Shown here: positions 18,376-27,581 of the stretch, piece by piece
Layout of the letters: every line of letters starts with the position of its first letter
Position numbering within the stretch: position 1 is the stretch's first letter
Notes under the pieces: model-generated
What the model saw: only the letters and a program-made list of their open reading frames with translations
Told to the model about the DNA's origin: nothing
Database searches by the model: none
NCBI GenBank assembly: GCA_025454795.1
Contig: JALONT010000017.1
Span: forward strand, 1-62,884
Length of the DNA stretch: 62,884 bases
Direction: 5' to 3'
From: Bacteroidales bacterium
Lineage (GTDB): Bacteria; Bacteroidota; Bacteroidia; Bacteroidales; VadinHA17
Position numbers and translations under genes: made by a program

Positions 18376-21228
18376 TCAGTTTATAATAAATCTACCATAA
18401 AAACTTTCGCCTTTAATTTCCCGTATTTTGTATAGATATATGCCTGCTTTGTATTGTGAAAGATCAATTTGAAAATCACACATATTTTGACATTTCGTTT
18501 GAGAATATACTTGTCTTCCTGAAATATCTGAAATATCAATGGATTCAATTAATAGTTCCCCTGGTTCAATGTACAGGATATCACTGACCGGATTTGGATA
18601 AACCCGTAAACCATTATAGGGTAATTGAGTTCCTTCAATCCCTACTGTACAATCACTTTTTTTCCTTACCACAAATTCCTGGTTCTTTAATTCACAACCG
18701 CTGGCAGCATCAACATACGATACATAAAATTTAGTATAAAAACCAAACACTTCTGAATTGAGGGTATCTGCAAACCGGATGTTTCTGCCGGTGGCTTCGA
18801 AATTAAAATCGCCAGACCATGACCAGGTCCAGGAATCTTCAGCGGGTTCAGCAACGATATCCAGCGATTTTCCCGGACAGCCGAGTATTACTTTCCCCTC
18901 TGCCTTTACCAATGCCCTTCCGTCAATGGAATAGTATAAGGTAACCGGAACCGGAGGGACTTGTTCAATTTTTACGGTTACAATTTCAGTGGGACATAAT
19001 TTATCCGCCCATCTTATCCAGATATTATAGTCTCCCGGTGCAAGACCTGGAATATTGTATCTCCATGTTCCTTCAACTGTAGTCAAATTATAATTGTTCC
19101 CTCCGTCAATACTGATCTGGACAGGCCCTAAATATGGGCAATCACCGATCAATGTCAGAATTTCTCCGCTCGAATATCCACAACCTGATTTCTTTCTTTC
19201 AACCATCGCGTCCGGTCTTGCATCAAAGATTGTATATGATCCCAGGTCCGTTGGCATGCTTCCATCCGATCTTCTCATCCAGACATCGTAAACACCACTG
19301 CTAAGTTCACCTGCTTCAATTACAGCGGAACCCACCGGTGTGGAATAGGGGTATGTATTACCTCCGTCAATACTGAATTCAAGTATTGAATCTGTATGGA
19401 TCAAGGGATAGAGAAACGTTAGTTTTCCGGGAGTGCTGCCACATTTTGTGGATTGAGACTCAACCATGTAATGATCTATTCCATCGGGAGGAGTATTAAG
19501 ATATATTCTGTTCTCACTGTCCCCTCGTACTACCTGTGTGGTCAGTTTCGCACAACGCAGGTACCAGTCACTTGGCAGGTCATAGCCATCTGCATTCAAT
19601 GTCAGCCAGTAACCTTGCGCCGGGGAATCATCAAGTGTTTCAGAGAGCTTATACATGGCTGTAGCCTCATCCACTTCATCGAACATGGCGATATATATCA
19701 TTTTTGCATTAGCACTCGCGGTTCTTGTTGACTGGGTCCAATAAAATTTTCCCCCATCCCTTGGAATCTGGTTCTTTTGGTACTCTCCTGCTCTTTTTGA
19801 ATTATACCACGAAAATCCCGGCCAGATGACAGGCATAAAATCAATATTGCGCTGGTCGCACCAGTCCTGCCCGGGCAGTATATGTTTCTTAATAAAGTCA
19901 CTATGGCTGCTTAGGCTGTTATAGCGACCCACCGACCAGGGACTGATCACATCGGCCCTGCTCAGTGCCGCCTCCCATGAGCTATTCGTGTGAAAATCCT
20001 GATTTGTACCCAGCATCACTGTGGCTCTGTACTTCTCATCCGGGCAATTTTTAAAAAAATCCATAACCTTTTCAAGCTGAGCGACCGATAGGTTTTCCCG
20101 GTGAGCGAAGCCCCAAAGTGCAACAAGTGGTTTACCTCTGTGCCATAAATAATTCGGGCTCTCCGTAATTTTCAGATCATCCACAAGGTGCTTCCAGTCT
20201 TCTATCAACCTGTCAATATCTATTACGTGGTCTCTCCACGTCATGTCATACATATTTACAAAGGTACGGCCAAACCGTTCACACCCCAGCATCACATTTA
20301 CTGTAACCGTATCGCGAAGAGCCAACAGATCCAGTTGTTCAACGATGTCCGGATAAAAACGTTGGAGGAACACACCGTCCAGGTCATAGTCACGCAGCCA
20401 TTTCATATGCCGCATCACGGTTTTGCGGTTGTAGGCCGAATATACTCTTACAGGACGACCATCACTAAAGGTAAGTCCGGTAAGATACTTCTCTTCCGGC
20501 TCATATTCTCTCATGTCCGGATAAATCTCAACTTTAACGGACTCTGCATCCTGCATGGTACCCCAGTGACGCCAACTGCCCCATGCTGAGCCATCATCCG
20601 GGTGAGCAAACCATCCCTGGTAACCAAACATCACCTTCCCGTCAAGCGTGCTGAAATCCAGTGCTTTAATATCTAAAGGATCATTACGGAGAATCGTATC
20701 CTTTGTGATTGTAAACCTCAGATCATCCAGCCTGGCGGTAATAGGTCCGGAAAGACCCTGGTATATCCTGAAGAAGTTAATGGCATTCAGGTCGGGTGAT
20801 CCTGTTTTATTCGCAGCTGATAGCTGTAATTGAACATAATTCCAGCCATTCGTGAGTCCCTGGGATGAAACCTGCCATGAATACTCATCCGCATCCGGGC
20901 CTCCCGAGGAGGTCAACTCCACCTGGCCATCGCCGGTTAACAAACTTACATCTGAAACATAAAGCCAAAAATTGAACCATCCGCTTTCGTCAATGCCGGC
21001 ATCGGTCTGTGAAAACTTCTTTTTGAACCAGTCCGTTCCACTACCCGTAAAACCAATAGATGCTACCCCCTCCTTTTTTTCAGATGTATTTATCGAAATG
21101 GTATTGGATCCCTGCCAGAGATTATTGACATCACAACGCTGCAAAACAGTCTGTGCATTCGATTTTTTTTCAATAAATATAAATAACAGCAGCAGAGCAA
21201 TTACTATTAGTTTGATTAGTGCATTCAT
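18376..21228 (-). CDS. Large T9SS-secreted GH71/99-like hydrolase with N-terminal carbohydrate-binding-like domain
   Basis: The ATG at 21228 is preferred to an in-frame TTG at 21264 because it begins a normal signal peptide (MNALIKLIVIALLLLFIFIE). The 950-residue protein has a jelly-roll-like binding domain (about 30-180; WFNFWLYVSDVSLL, ITARLDDLRF) and a GH71/99-like catalytic domain (about 195-590; DGKVMFGYQGWFAHPDDGS, HMKWLRDYDLDGVFLQRFY, MFDEVDEATAMYK). Two similar beta-sandwich repeats follow (LEFSIDGGNTYPYS and VQISIDGGNNYNLT), then a PKD-like module and a T9SS sorting domain (LRVYPNPVSDILYIE to FYGRFIIN). It shares its catalytic domain with the smaller protein at 1166-2458 and is expected on the cell surface. 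Confidence 0.8.
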   Translation of the reverse strand: MNALIKLIVIALLLLFIFIEKKSNAQTVLQRCDVNNLWQGSNTISINTSEKKEGVASIGFTGSGTDWFKKKFSQTDAGIDESGWFNFWLYVSDVSLLTGDGQVELTSSGGPDADEYSWQVSSQGLTNGWNYVQLQLSAANKTGSPDLNAINFFRIYQGLSGPITARLDDLRFTITKDTILRNDPLDIKALDFSTLDGKVMFGYQGWFAHPDDGSAWGSWRHWGTMQDAESVKVEIYPDMREYEPEEKYLTGLTFSDGRPVRVYSAYNRKTVMRHMKWLRDYDLDGVFLQRFYPDIVEQLDLLALRDTVTVNVMLGCERFGRTFVNMYDMTWRDHVIDIDRLIEDWKHLVDDLKITESPNYLWHRGKPLVALWGFAHRENLSVAQLEKVMDFFKNCPDEKYRATVMLGTNQDFHTNSSWEAALSRADVISPWSVGRYNSLSSHSDFIKKHILPGQDWCDQRNIDFMPVIWPGFSWYNSKRAGEYQKNQIPRDGGKFYWTQSTRTASANAKMIYIAMFDEVDEATAMYKLSETLDDSPAQGYWLTLNADGYDLPSDWYLRCAKLTTQVVRGDSENRIYLNTPPDGIDHYMVESQSTKCGSTPGKLTFLYPLIHTDSILEFSIDGGNTYPYSTPVGSAVIEAGELSSGVYDVWMRRSDGSMPTDLGSYTIFDARPDAMVERKKSGCGYSSGEILTLIGDCPYLGPVQISIDGGNNYNLTTVEGTWRYNIPGLAPGDYNIWIRWADKLCPTEIVTVKIEQVPPVPVTLYYSIDGRALVKAEGKVILGCPGKSLDIVAEPAEDSWTWSWSGDFNFEATGRNIRFADTLNSEVFGFYTKFYVSYVDAASGCELKNQEFVVRKKSDCTVGIEGTQLPYNGLRVYPNPVSDILYIEPGELLIESIDISDISGRQVYSQTKCQNMCDFQIDLSQYKAGIYLYKIREIKGESFYGRFIIN

Positions 21229-21858
21229 AGTAAAGATAAATATGAAAATATTTCGGATACTCAAGAAAAATAATACTAAAATTAATTAATTAATTAAGAT
21301 TAACAATTAGTTAATTGATTTTACTTGAAGGTTATCTCTTTATAATTAACCTTATTTTTTTCCTGAATATTCATCAAATGTCTAAATATTTAAAATCTAA
21401 ATAACAAATAACTGACAAGAACATCAGCAGATCAAAATTTATAAATGATTCCATATATTAATTGAAAAATTCACTGTTAATCCTTTATTAATCCAAATCA
21501 TAGAGATATGTAACCATCTATATGCTGATAAAGAGTACATTATGAATTACTTAACGAAAAGAGAAATCTACCGTTTATATAGTATTTTCAAACAATCAGT
21601 GTTCATTGTTTAAACGATAATATCCCATAACTGACTGTTTAACAAGCACGAAGGATAGTATAGTATAGTTGTTTGGATATCTGTTCAATATTATTATAAT
21701 GGACCCTGTTAACTCTTTATTAATTCCTTAAATGATAAATTAATTCTTTAAATGATAAATTAGTAATAAATTCGTTCCATTAATAAATTGTATTATCTTT
21801 ATGTCTAAATATAACAATTTAATTTGTGCACTATTCGTTTAACTTTAACTTTTTTATT
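21229..21858. other. AT-rich divergent intergenic region with a 20-base tandem repeat
   Basis: About 630 bases separate two divergent T9SS genes and so must hold both promoters. A tandem 20-base repeat (taattccttaaatgataaat, then the same with one change) lies at 21721-21740 and 21741-21760. A near-consensus box TATCTTTA lies at about 21794-21801, upstream of the plus-strand gene. No open frame of interest was seen. Confidence 0.5.
21721..21760. repeat. 20-base tandem duplication
   Basis: Two head-to-tail copies match at 19 of 20 positions. They lie about 100 bases upstream of the start at 21859, where a regulator could bind twice, or they may be simple replication slippage. Confidence 0.7.
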
Positions 21859-23328
21859 ATGAAAAAAACTATTACTACTTTGATGACCTTTGGCCTGTTG
21901 ATGTTATCAACGGGAGTCATGGCACAGCAGTACGATGTACCCGGGACTTATGCTACCATACAGGCAGCATTCACAGCCATAAACGCTGACATTACCACAG
22001 ATCCCACAATTACTGCAGTAACCATTAATGTTGCGGAAGGAACGGTGGTGGAGCTTGCAGCTACCGAAGGTGTAATTCACCCTTCCGTTATGGTAACCAT
22101 CAAGGGTGCCGGAGCCGATAAGACGTTTATTGAATCTTTCCGGGCAGACAGAATCGTTCCCGGTGAAGCTGACGCCCTTGGCACACATTTCATCAATCTT
22201 ACCAACGTCGCCTCGGATAATGTTGAATACACTATTCAGGACCTCACCCTCAGGTATTTTGGGAGGGGGGATAATGAAAATGGCGGTGTGTTTGCATCAA
22301 GTACAACCAAAGCTTGGAACAATAAGATTACGATAACCAACGTTGTATTCGACAGAGTCGGGGCAAAACAGGGTGCTGTCTTGCACGGTGCAAATGGCAC
22401 ACATGAACTCATGATGGACAATTGCCTGATTATAGGTTGTGTGACCTACGGCGGTTCTGCATTCGGCGGGCCGATCACTGTGGATAACGGTGGAGTGATA
22501 ACGATCACTAACTGTACCTTCATAAATAATATCATGAATCCCTGGGATCACAGGTCAGCCGCTAATCCTATTGATGTGGGAGCAGGCCGTGGAGGAGTGA
22601 TCAAACTCAAGGACGGCGTGAATTCGGGTGTATACTCACCCCTCATTTTTACAATGGAGAACTGCGCATTCGTCAATAATCTGGTTGATAATAATGCTAC
22701 CACTGTATTTCCAGCTGTAAGTGACTCGATTCATCCTGTAATGAATATCAGCGTGACCGATACTGCTCTTTGTGAGCTTACCATTGTGGATAATATCTTC
22801 ATTGGGAACAGACGTGCAGGATATGAATTAACTGACGTAGACGTAGTGATTAACGTCCCATGGGAGAAGGTGATGTTGACTGCTGACGGAAACATAATGA
22901 ACAGCATGGTTTCGGCGGGAGGATATATGGATATTATCATTGATGGATTCATTGCCAACAGGGATTTTACCTATACGCATCCATTGATCCAATTTAACAT
23001 GGACGGGGATCTTCCAGCGCTGATTCCGGATGCAGAGGGAATTGGCCATGTGGAATACGCAGGTACTGGAGTGAGTGTAGATAAACTTCATGCAATAGAT
23101 GTTGCCCTTTATCCCAATCCTTCAAACGGCCTGTTTAATTTAAGGCTTCCCGACCGCATGAAGAACTCAACCTATGAGGTATACAGTATAACAGGCAGAC
23201 TTGTAAGGTCGGGAGTATTTTATAACAGGCAGGCAACTCTCGATTTGACAAACACCTCAAAAGGCATGTATCTTTTAAGAATCAAGAATGGTTCAGAGAC
23301 GAATACGAGGCGCATAATTGTAAAATAG
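21859..23328 (+). CDS. T9SS-secreted beta-helix protein (DUF4957/DUF5123-like)
   Basis: The start used is the ATG at 21859 (MKKTITTLMTFGLLMLSTGV), which begins a signal peptide cut after MAQ; the frame is open to 21826 but without a better start. The 489-residue protein opens YDVPGTYATIQAAFTAIN, a cap typical of secreted beta-helix proteins. It runs through short repeats with ITNCTFINN and TMENCAFVNN turns, and ends with a T9SS sorting domain (ALYPNPSNGLFNLRLP to RRIIVK). It is not closely related to the three paralogues at 10.8-16.0 kb. A surface glycan-binding or lyase role is possible but unproven. A rho-independent terminator follows. Confidence 0.75.
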   Translation: MKKTITTLMTFGLLMLSTGVMAQQYDVPGTYATIQAAFTAINADITTDPTITAVTINVAEGTVVELAATEGVIHPSVMVTIKGAGADKTFIESFRADRIVPGEADALGTHFINLTNVASDNVEYTIQDLTLRYFGRGDNENGGVFASSTTKAWNNKITITNVVFDRVGAKQGAVLHGANGTHELMMDNCLIIGCVTYGGSAFGGPITVDNGGVITITNCTFINNIMNPWDHRSAANPIDVGAGRGGVIKLKDGVNSGVYSPLIFTMENCAFVNNLVDNNATTVFPAVSDSIHPVMNISVTDTALCELTIVDNIFIGNRRAGYELTDVDVVINVPWEKVMLTADGNIMNSMVSAGGYMDIIIDGFIANRDFTYTHPLIQFNMDGDLPALIPDAEGIGHVEYAGTGVSVDKLHAIDVALYPNPSNGLFNLRLPDRMKNSTYEVYSITGRLVRSGVFYNRQATLDLTNTSKGMYLLRIKNGSETNTRRIIVK

Positions 23329-23353
23329 GTGACAAAACAGCTTTAAAGATAAG

Positions 23354-23385
23354 AAACCAACTCTGCCTTCGAGTTGGTTTTTTTT
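23354..23385 (+). terminator. Rho-independent terminator after the beta-helix gene
   Basis: The stem aaaccaactc / gagttggttt is a perfect 10-base pairing with a 7-base loop, followed by a run of eight T. It lies 26 bases past the stop at 23328. Confidence 0.85.
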
Positions 23386-23403
23386 GAGCAGGTCTGCACA
23401 TAA

Positions 23404-23499
23404 CTAAAAGACAATAAAGTAATAGACCGTGAATATGGTACACTTGAAGCTGTAAAGGATAATTTTCCCAAGTATGTTTTATCACTTGACAAGTGTTTT
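23404..23499 (+). pseudogene. AAA ATPase (DUF4143 type) C-terminal remnant
   Basis: The sequence encodes LKDNKVIDREYGTLEAVKDN followed by FPKYVLSLDK, which resembles the last strand and helix of the AAA/DUF4143 ATPases widespread in Bacteroidota (typically vidREfgaLeaIkDnyPKYVlSlD). Upstream there is no ATPase body, only the terminator of the preceding gene, so it is an orphan tail. Confidence 0.5.
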
Positions 23500-23567
23500 G
23501 ATAGTATCCTGAAAATCACGGTTAACCACCACAAGAAAAACAGAAGTATCTTTTTCAGGTACGGAAA

Positions 23568-23771
23568 CTACGGCTCCATAAAACCGGCGGCCACATCAAT
23601 CCATTTCTCAACCACATTTGGGTCATTGTCCATTTCATACCCCCATAAGCTGCATTTGTTTTCCCGCCAGGAAACAATCCACCGTAATTCCATCTTTTTC
23701 GAAGAATATCTCAGATTTTCAGTTATCACCTCAGCATGCTCGCTGGCGATGCGATCGGCTTCTTCATCCAT
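23568..23771 (-). CDS. Small hypothetical protein
   Basis: This 67-residue frame starts at an ATG preceded by gtaggag and has balanced protein-like composition (Glu, Lys, Trp rich; MELRWIVSWRENKCSLWGYE in the middle). I recognise no family. It lies beside an ATPase scrap in a decayed stretch and may itself be a remnant. It ends just before the divergent scrap and is on the same strand as the downstream-ending kelch regulator. Confidence 0.3.
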   Translation of the reverse strand: MDEEADRIASEHAEVITENLRYSSKKMELRWIVSWRENKCSLWGYEMDNDPNVVEKWIDVAAGFMEP

Positions 23772-23874
23772 CTCCTACAAAGTATCTATCGCGGTAAACT
23801 ATACTATAAACCAATTTGCCAGCAGTGAATTGCCAGACAGGACTTATTCATTCAGGCAATTATCATGGTATAGA

Positions 23875-26505
23875 CTAATCTTTCCTGTTTTCAGGATGGT
23901 TTATTATATCTGCGAATGACCGATCGAATGGTTCATCATATAATTTAAAATAGTCCTTTGTGAATTTGTTATACACTCCTTTCGCGTGATTATGTTTGCC
24001 AAGAACCGTCAGGTTTTTGCATTTTAAACTAATAGCCTGTTCATCCATCGGGTCAAAAATTAAAATTGCATCTGCCAACTGGATCATGAACTCAGTATCT
24101 GAATCAAATATATCCTGATCTATCAAATGTGAAAGTTTATCTATTATCATATCTGAACATTCCAGTTTAAAATTATCAAGCCATTCATAATTATCGTTAC
24201 CAAGCAATGATCCCGTTTTTAAAATGCAAAGAAATTGCAGAAGACCTTCCTTTGATATCAATTTTTCTTGATTAATGCTTTTAATACAAAACCAATAATC
24301 ATTGTATACAACTGAATCATTAAATTCAATTCTCCAGTAACTAGTTTTGCGGGTAATTTTACAACTATCAATTTCCGTAAGCAGATTTTTCAACTTCGCA
24401 ATATTCACAGCACGGTTGTTTTTTGCAGTTTTCGCATCCATTGAGAACCAGAGCAATTCCGTAAGCATCGCTACTGATATCCCTTTATCCTTAATTGAGA
24501 AAAGAAAGATAAGCAGAAAAAGTTCTTTCAGCAGTGGTGAAAATTTTTTGGTAATATCATCTCCATGTTTGTTAATAATCTGAAATCCTCCGAAAAAAAG
24601 AATTGAATTTGGTTTTTTATTCGGCTTATCCGGGTGCAGGCTGTTTTGAGAAAGCATATCCTTCTCTGGTTTATCGTTCTCCTTGCCTGCTTTGGGAATT
24701 CTGGGAGGGCTCTCTTTCTTTCTTATATTCTTTAACAGGATGATAGCTATGGCAATAACAATAAGAAAATATAAAACACCAGGAACTATTTTCCCAAAAA
24801 TACTCCAGTCTTCATCAGTCTCTATGTCAGTAGAAAAAGGTGGTGAAGATATTTTATTAATCGTAATTTTTGTCTCGTTTTTGTCAGGGTTGGCTAAAGA
24901 AGTCATAGCAAAAAGTTTCTGGCTGCTTTGTGAGTAATATAAATCGCAATAAGAAAACTCATTGTCGAATAAATAGGGGAACTTATTTCCAAGTTTAATT
25001 AATTTTGGATCTGCCAGGGTTCCTCTTAGTAATTGTAAATATGTTTCATACTCAAAAATTGTTGTTGACAGAACATAATATGACTGATCTTTTTCATTTA
25101 TTATCATTGAATGTGCAAAATCTATGTTCTCCAAGGGTGCCTGAAAGTCATATATCTTGATAAATTTGTTTTCTTTTAAAGAAAAAGCCAGCAAGTCTGT
25201 GTAATGCTCTGGATTTATAATCTGATCGCCCGCTTTACTTCCAAATCCTCCGATAATATATAAAGTATCTGCATAATTCCCTATTGCTGCATGAATCCGC
25301 GGATGGAAAATATCTCCATGGGTCTGAATGGTATTCCATTGATTGTTTTTGAAATCGAATTGCTGAACAAGGTTATAATACTTGTGTTGACTATATCCAC
25401 CAAAAATATATAGAACGCTGTCAATAGCAGAGTAGTATGAATTGTGAAACCAGAATCGTTCTAAAATGTTTGTGCCCTGATAGATTTTTTCCCATTTTAG
25501 TTCTGAGAAGTTGAAATAATGTATTGTGTTAGTCCTTAAACTATAACAGATCAATCTATTTGTGATTGTATCGTAAAATACCCGGCTCCCCCTCATAAGG
25601 TCTGTAAACCTGGTGCTGTAATTCAAAGTTGTTATTGATGAATCATTTAGGACCGAGAAAATTTTCAACTGTTCATCACCTGCCATATAGACTCTTTCAT
25701 TACCCGGATCATAGCATACTGCAGCGAGTCCGTTCAGGTAAGTATCAAAACACCATTCCCAATAATAATACCTGGCTTTTATCCAGCCCGGATTATGAAC
25801 AATCCCTTTTTTGTTTGAGAGAATGTCTTTTACCTCATTACCGGTCATTTCATTGAGTGGAAAATAATGTCTGCATTTGCCTTTTTGATAAATCCTTATG
25901 TCTTTAATATTCATTCTCGGAACATCGGTTGTTTTTATTTGTTTGAAATCATTCCTGCCAAAAAATATTTTTATTTCCCCTGAAAAATCAACATTATGAT
26001 CTAGAATAACGGTATCGGGAGTGGAAAATTGAAGGGTATTATTCTTTTTACTATACTTGAGTCGGAGCTCAATCCACTTTTCATAGATGACCGGATTATT
26101 GTCAGGTATTGAAATAATCTTATGCGAAGGACCATAAACAACATGCAGACTGTGTGATTTCGGCCCATCGAAGATTATGTCAATAAGTCGATCATTTATA
26201 TCAGTGATACGTGCGATATAGCCAAAATTTACAATCAGACTATCACGTATTTGTATGCTGAACGATAACTCAAATTCATCATGAAATGAATAATAACCTT
26301 CCGGATTAAGAACAAGCATCGTACGCTGATCTTTTGAAAATGGTTGTCCGGCGAATTCCAAACCATATTGCTGCCCGAAAGAAGAGAAAGGAATAAATGA
26401 GCAAAAAGATAACAGTATAATAAATAAACTTCTTAAAAACCAGGATGTCGTAATTACCTGATATTTAGCAGTATAGATATTCATTAATACAAACTGACCA
26501 TTCAT
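23875..26505 (-). CDS. Membrane one-component regulator: LamG-like plus kelch-like sensor, one TM span, winged-helix/BTAD-like output
   Basis: The 876-residue protein opens with a signal/anchor (about 18-44; RSLFIILLSFCSFIPFSSFG). A LamG/concanavalin-like domain follows (about 48-225), then a kelch/galactose-oxidase-like beta propeller (about 245-560; VLYIFGGYSQHKYYN, HAAIGNYADTLYIIGGFGS). There is one membrane helix near 580 (IVPGVLYFLIVIAIAIILL). The cytoplasmic tail (about 640-876) starts SILFFGGFQIINKHGDDITK, continues LLKELFLLIFLFSIKDKGIS and LTELLWFSMDAKTAKNNRAV, as in OmpR/SARP-type winged helices, and ends in a helical BTAD-like part. It lies divergent from the SusC/SusD operon, so it is probably its activator, responding to an extracytoplasmic ligand. 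Confidence 0.7.
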   Translation of the reverse strand: MNGQFVLMNIYTAKYQVITTSWFLRSLFIILLSFCSFIPFSSFGQQYGLEFAGQPFSKDQRTMLVLNPEGYYSFHDEFELSFSIQIRDSLIVNFGYIARITDINDRLIDIIFDGPKSHSLHVVYGPSHKIISIPDNNPVIYEKWIELRLKYSKKNNTLQFSTPDTVILDHNVDFSGEIKIFFGRNDFKQIKTTDVPRMNIKDIRIYQKGKCRHYFPLNEMTGNEVKDILSNKKGIVHNPGWIKARYYYWEWCFDTYLNGLAAVCYDPGNERVYMAGDEQLKIFSVLNDSSITTLNYSTRFTDLMRGSRVFYDTITNRLICYSLRTNTIHYFNFSELKWEKIYQGTNILERFWFHNSYYSAIDSVLYIFGGYSQHKYYNLVQQFDFKNNQWNTIQTHGDIFHPRIHAAIGNYADTLYIIGGFGSKAGDQIINPEHYTDLLAFSLKENKFIKIYDFQAPLENIDFAHSMIINEKDQSYYVLSTTIFEYETYLQLLRGTLADPKLIKLGNKFPYLFDNEFSYCDLYYSQSSQKLFAMTSLANPDKNETKITINKISSPPFSTDIETDEDWSIFGKIVPGVLYFLIVIAIAIILLKNIRKKESPPRIPKAGKENDKPEKDMLSQNSLHPDKPNKKPNSILFFGGFQIINKHGDDITKKFSPLLKELFLLIFLFSIKDKGISVAMLTELLWFSMDAKTAKNNRAVNIAKLKNLLTEIDSCKITRKTSYWRIEFNDSVVYNDYWFCIKSINQEKLISKEGLLQFLCILKTGSLLGNDNYEWLDNFKLECSDMIIDKLSHLIDQDIFDSDTEFMIQLADAILIFDPMDEQAISLKCKNLTVLGKHNHAKGVYNKFTKDYFKLYDEPFDRSFADIINHPENRKD

Positions 26506-26671
26506 GTTTTGATGTAGTTTTTACCAGTTCTCATAATTGTAAACCAGGTTATTTACTTTTTGCCACTTAACTATGAAGTGTTATACTATCTCGTTTTTAA
26601 TTCCTGAATACAACTCTCCCCGCTTGAGAAAATATTTTCAGATTCCATCTGGTTTACTGGATATCTCATGG

Positions 26672-26693
26672 CCACAAAAATACAACTTTGTGG
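26672..26693 (-). promoter_or_regulatory. Inverted repeat overlapping a -7 box of the kelch regulator gene
   Basis: The arms ccacaaa and tttgtgg form a perfect 7-base inverted repeat around an 8-base spacer. On the minus strand this contains TATTTTTG (26675-26682), a full match to TAnnTTTG, about 170 bases upstream of the start at 26505. No TTTG is seen at -33. The overlap would suit autoregulation, which is inference. Confidence 0.4.
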
Positions 26694-26865
26694 TAATAAG
26701 TACATACCCTATATTGTAAAATAAGAATTAGAAAGAGGGATGTAATTTTTTTATATATAAGTTGTTACCAAAATTAAACAGATAAAAAACATCACTACTT
26801 TAAGATCAAAAATAGATATAAAAAATTGAATAACCCAACAATCTTGTTATGTCCCCATTTACAGG

Positions 26866-27100
26866 ATTAGTAACATCACCAAATTTGCAGGTCAGAATAC
26901 AATAGCTATGAAGCGACAGGGCATTATAAGATCTATTATTTCAACTTTTCCAGCATTGTGACACAATATAACGAAGTTTGGTTTCAGCCGGATTTTAATG
27001 ACAATCACATTGGCCTCAATTAGCGGTTAAGCAGGATTTGCAGGATTGCTGTTTTTAGTGAGAACGGTTTTTTAAGAACATTACTTAAAATAATAGTTTG
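26866..27100 (+). pseudogene. Decayed transposase N-terminal remnant, second copy
   Basis: The frame from 26866 reads ISNITKFAGQNTIAM, RQGIIRSIISTFPAL, then a stop at 26959-26961, HNITKFGFSRILMTITLAS, a stop at 27028-27030, and continues in another frame as RLSRICRIAVFSENGFLRTL. It aligns with the remnant at 4262-4462, so both derive from one transposase family. Two stops and a frame change show it is long dead. Confidence 0.6.
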
Positions 27101-27581
27101 TTATAATTTTATAATATATTGATAATGAGCATTTTGGTAATCCATAGAAATTCTGTGCATGTTATTAATGAATAACACTTTGCGTTCCATTTAAATTTAA
27201 AGAACTATTAACCTTGGAACACGATCTTTATGTTAATCTTTTATGATATCAACTTTAAATAAAATATTATTCATTTGGAAAATTACTCCTTAAATGGCAC
27301 ATATATAGGAAGTTAACCATTATAGACTTAAGGTTATTACAAAATATCTTTACAATTCCGGATTTTGTTAATCTTTTATTAACTTTTTATTTATCCGGAA
27401 ATCCATAAATTTATTCTAATTTTACATTTAAAGGTCTTTCTATTAAAAAATGATGGTTTAAGAAGAAAACTTACACCAGGTATTGACTGGTACTGAATTA
27501 AGTTTCCTACATATCATAATAATGGTAAGACCTAAAATTATAAAATAAAAAGTAAAAATTAATGCTATAATACCTTTTCCA

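Larger units (their letters stand above)
26506..27581. other. Long divergent intergenic region between regulator and SusC operon
   Basis: About 1.1 kb. It holds a likely regulator promoter overlapping an inverted repeat (26672-26693), a decayed transposase (26866-27100) and roughly 450 bases of AT-rich sequence before the first SusC gene. A near-consensus box TAATTTTA lies near 27416. No further gene was seen. Confidence 0.55.

Noticed and set aside
21231-21238. TATCTTTA on the minus strand directly before the large GH71/99-like gene as its promoter
   Set aside because: It ends two or three bases before the ATG, too close to give a normal leader.
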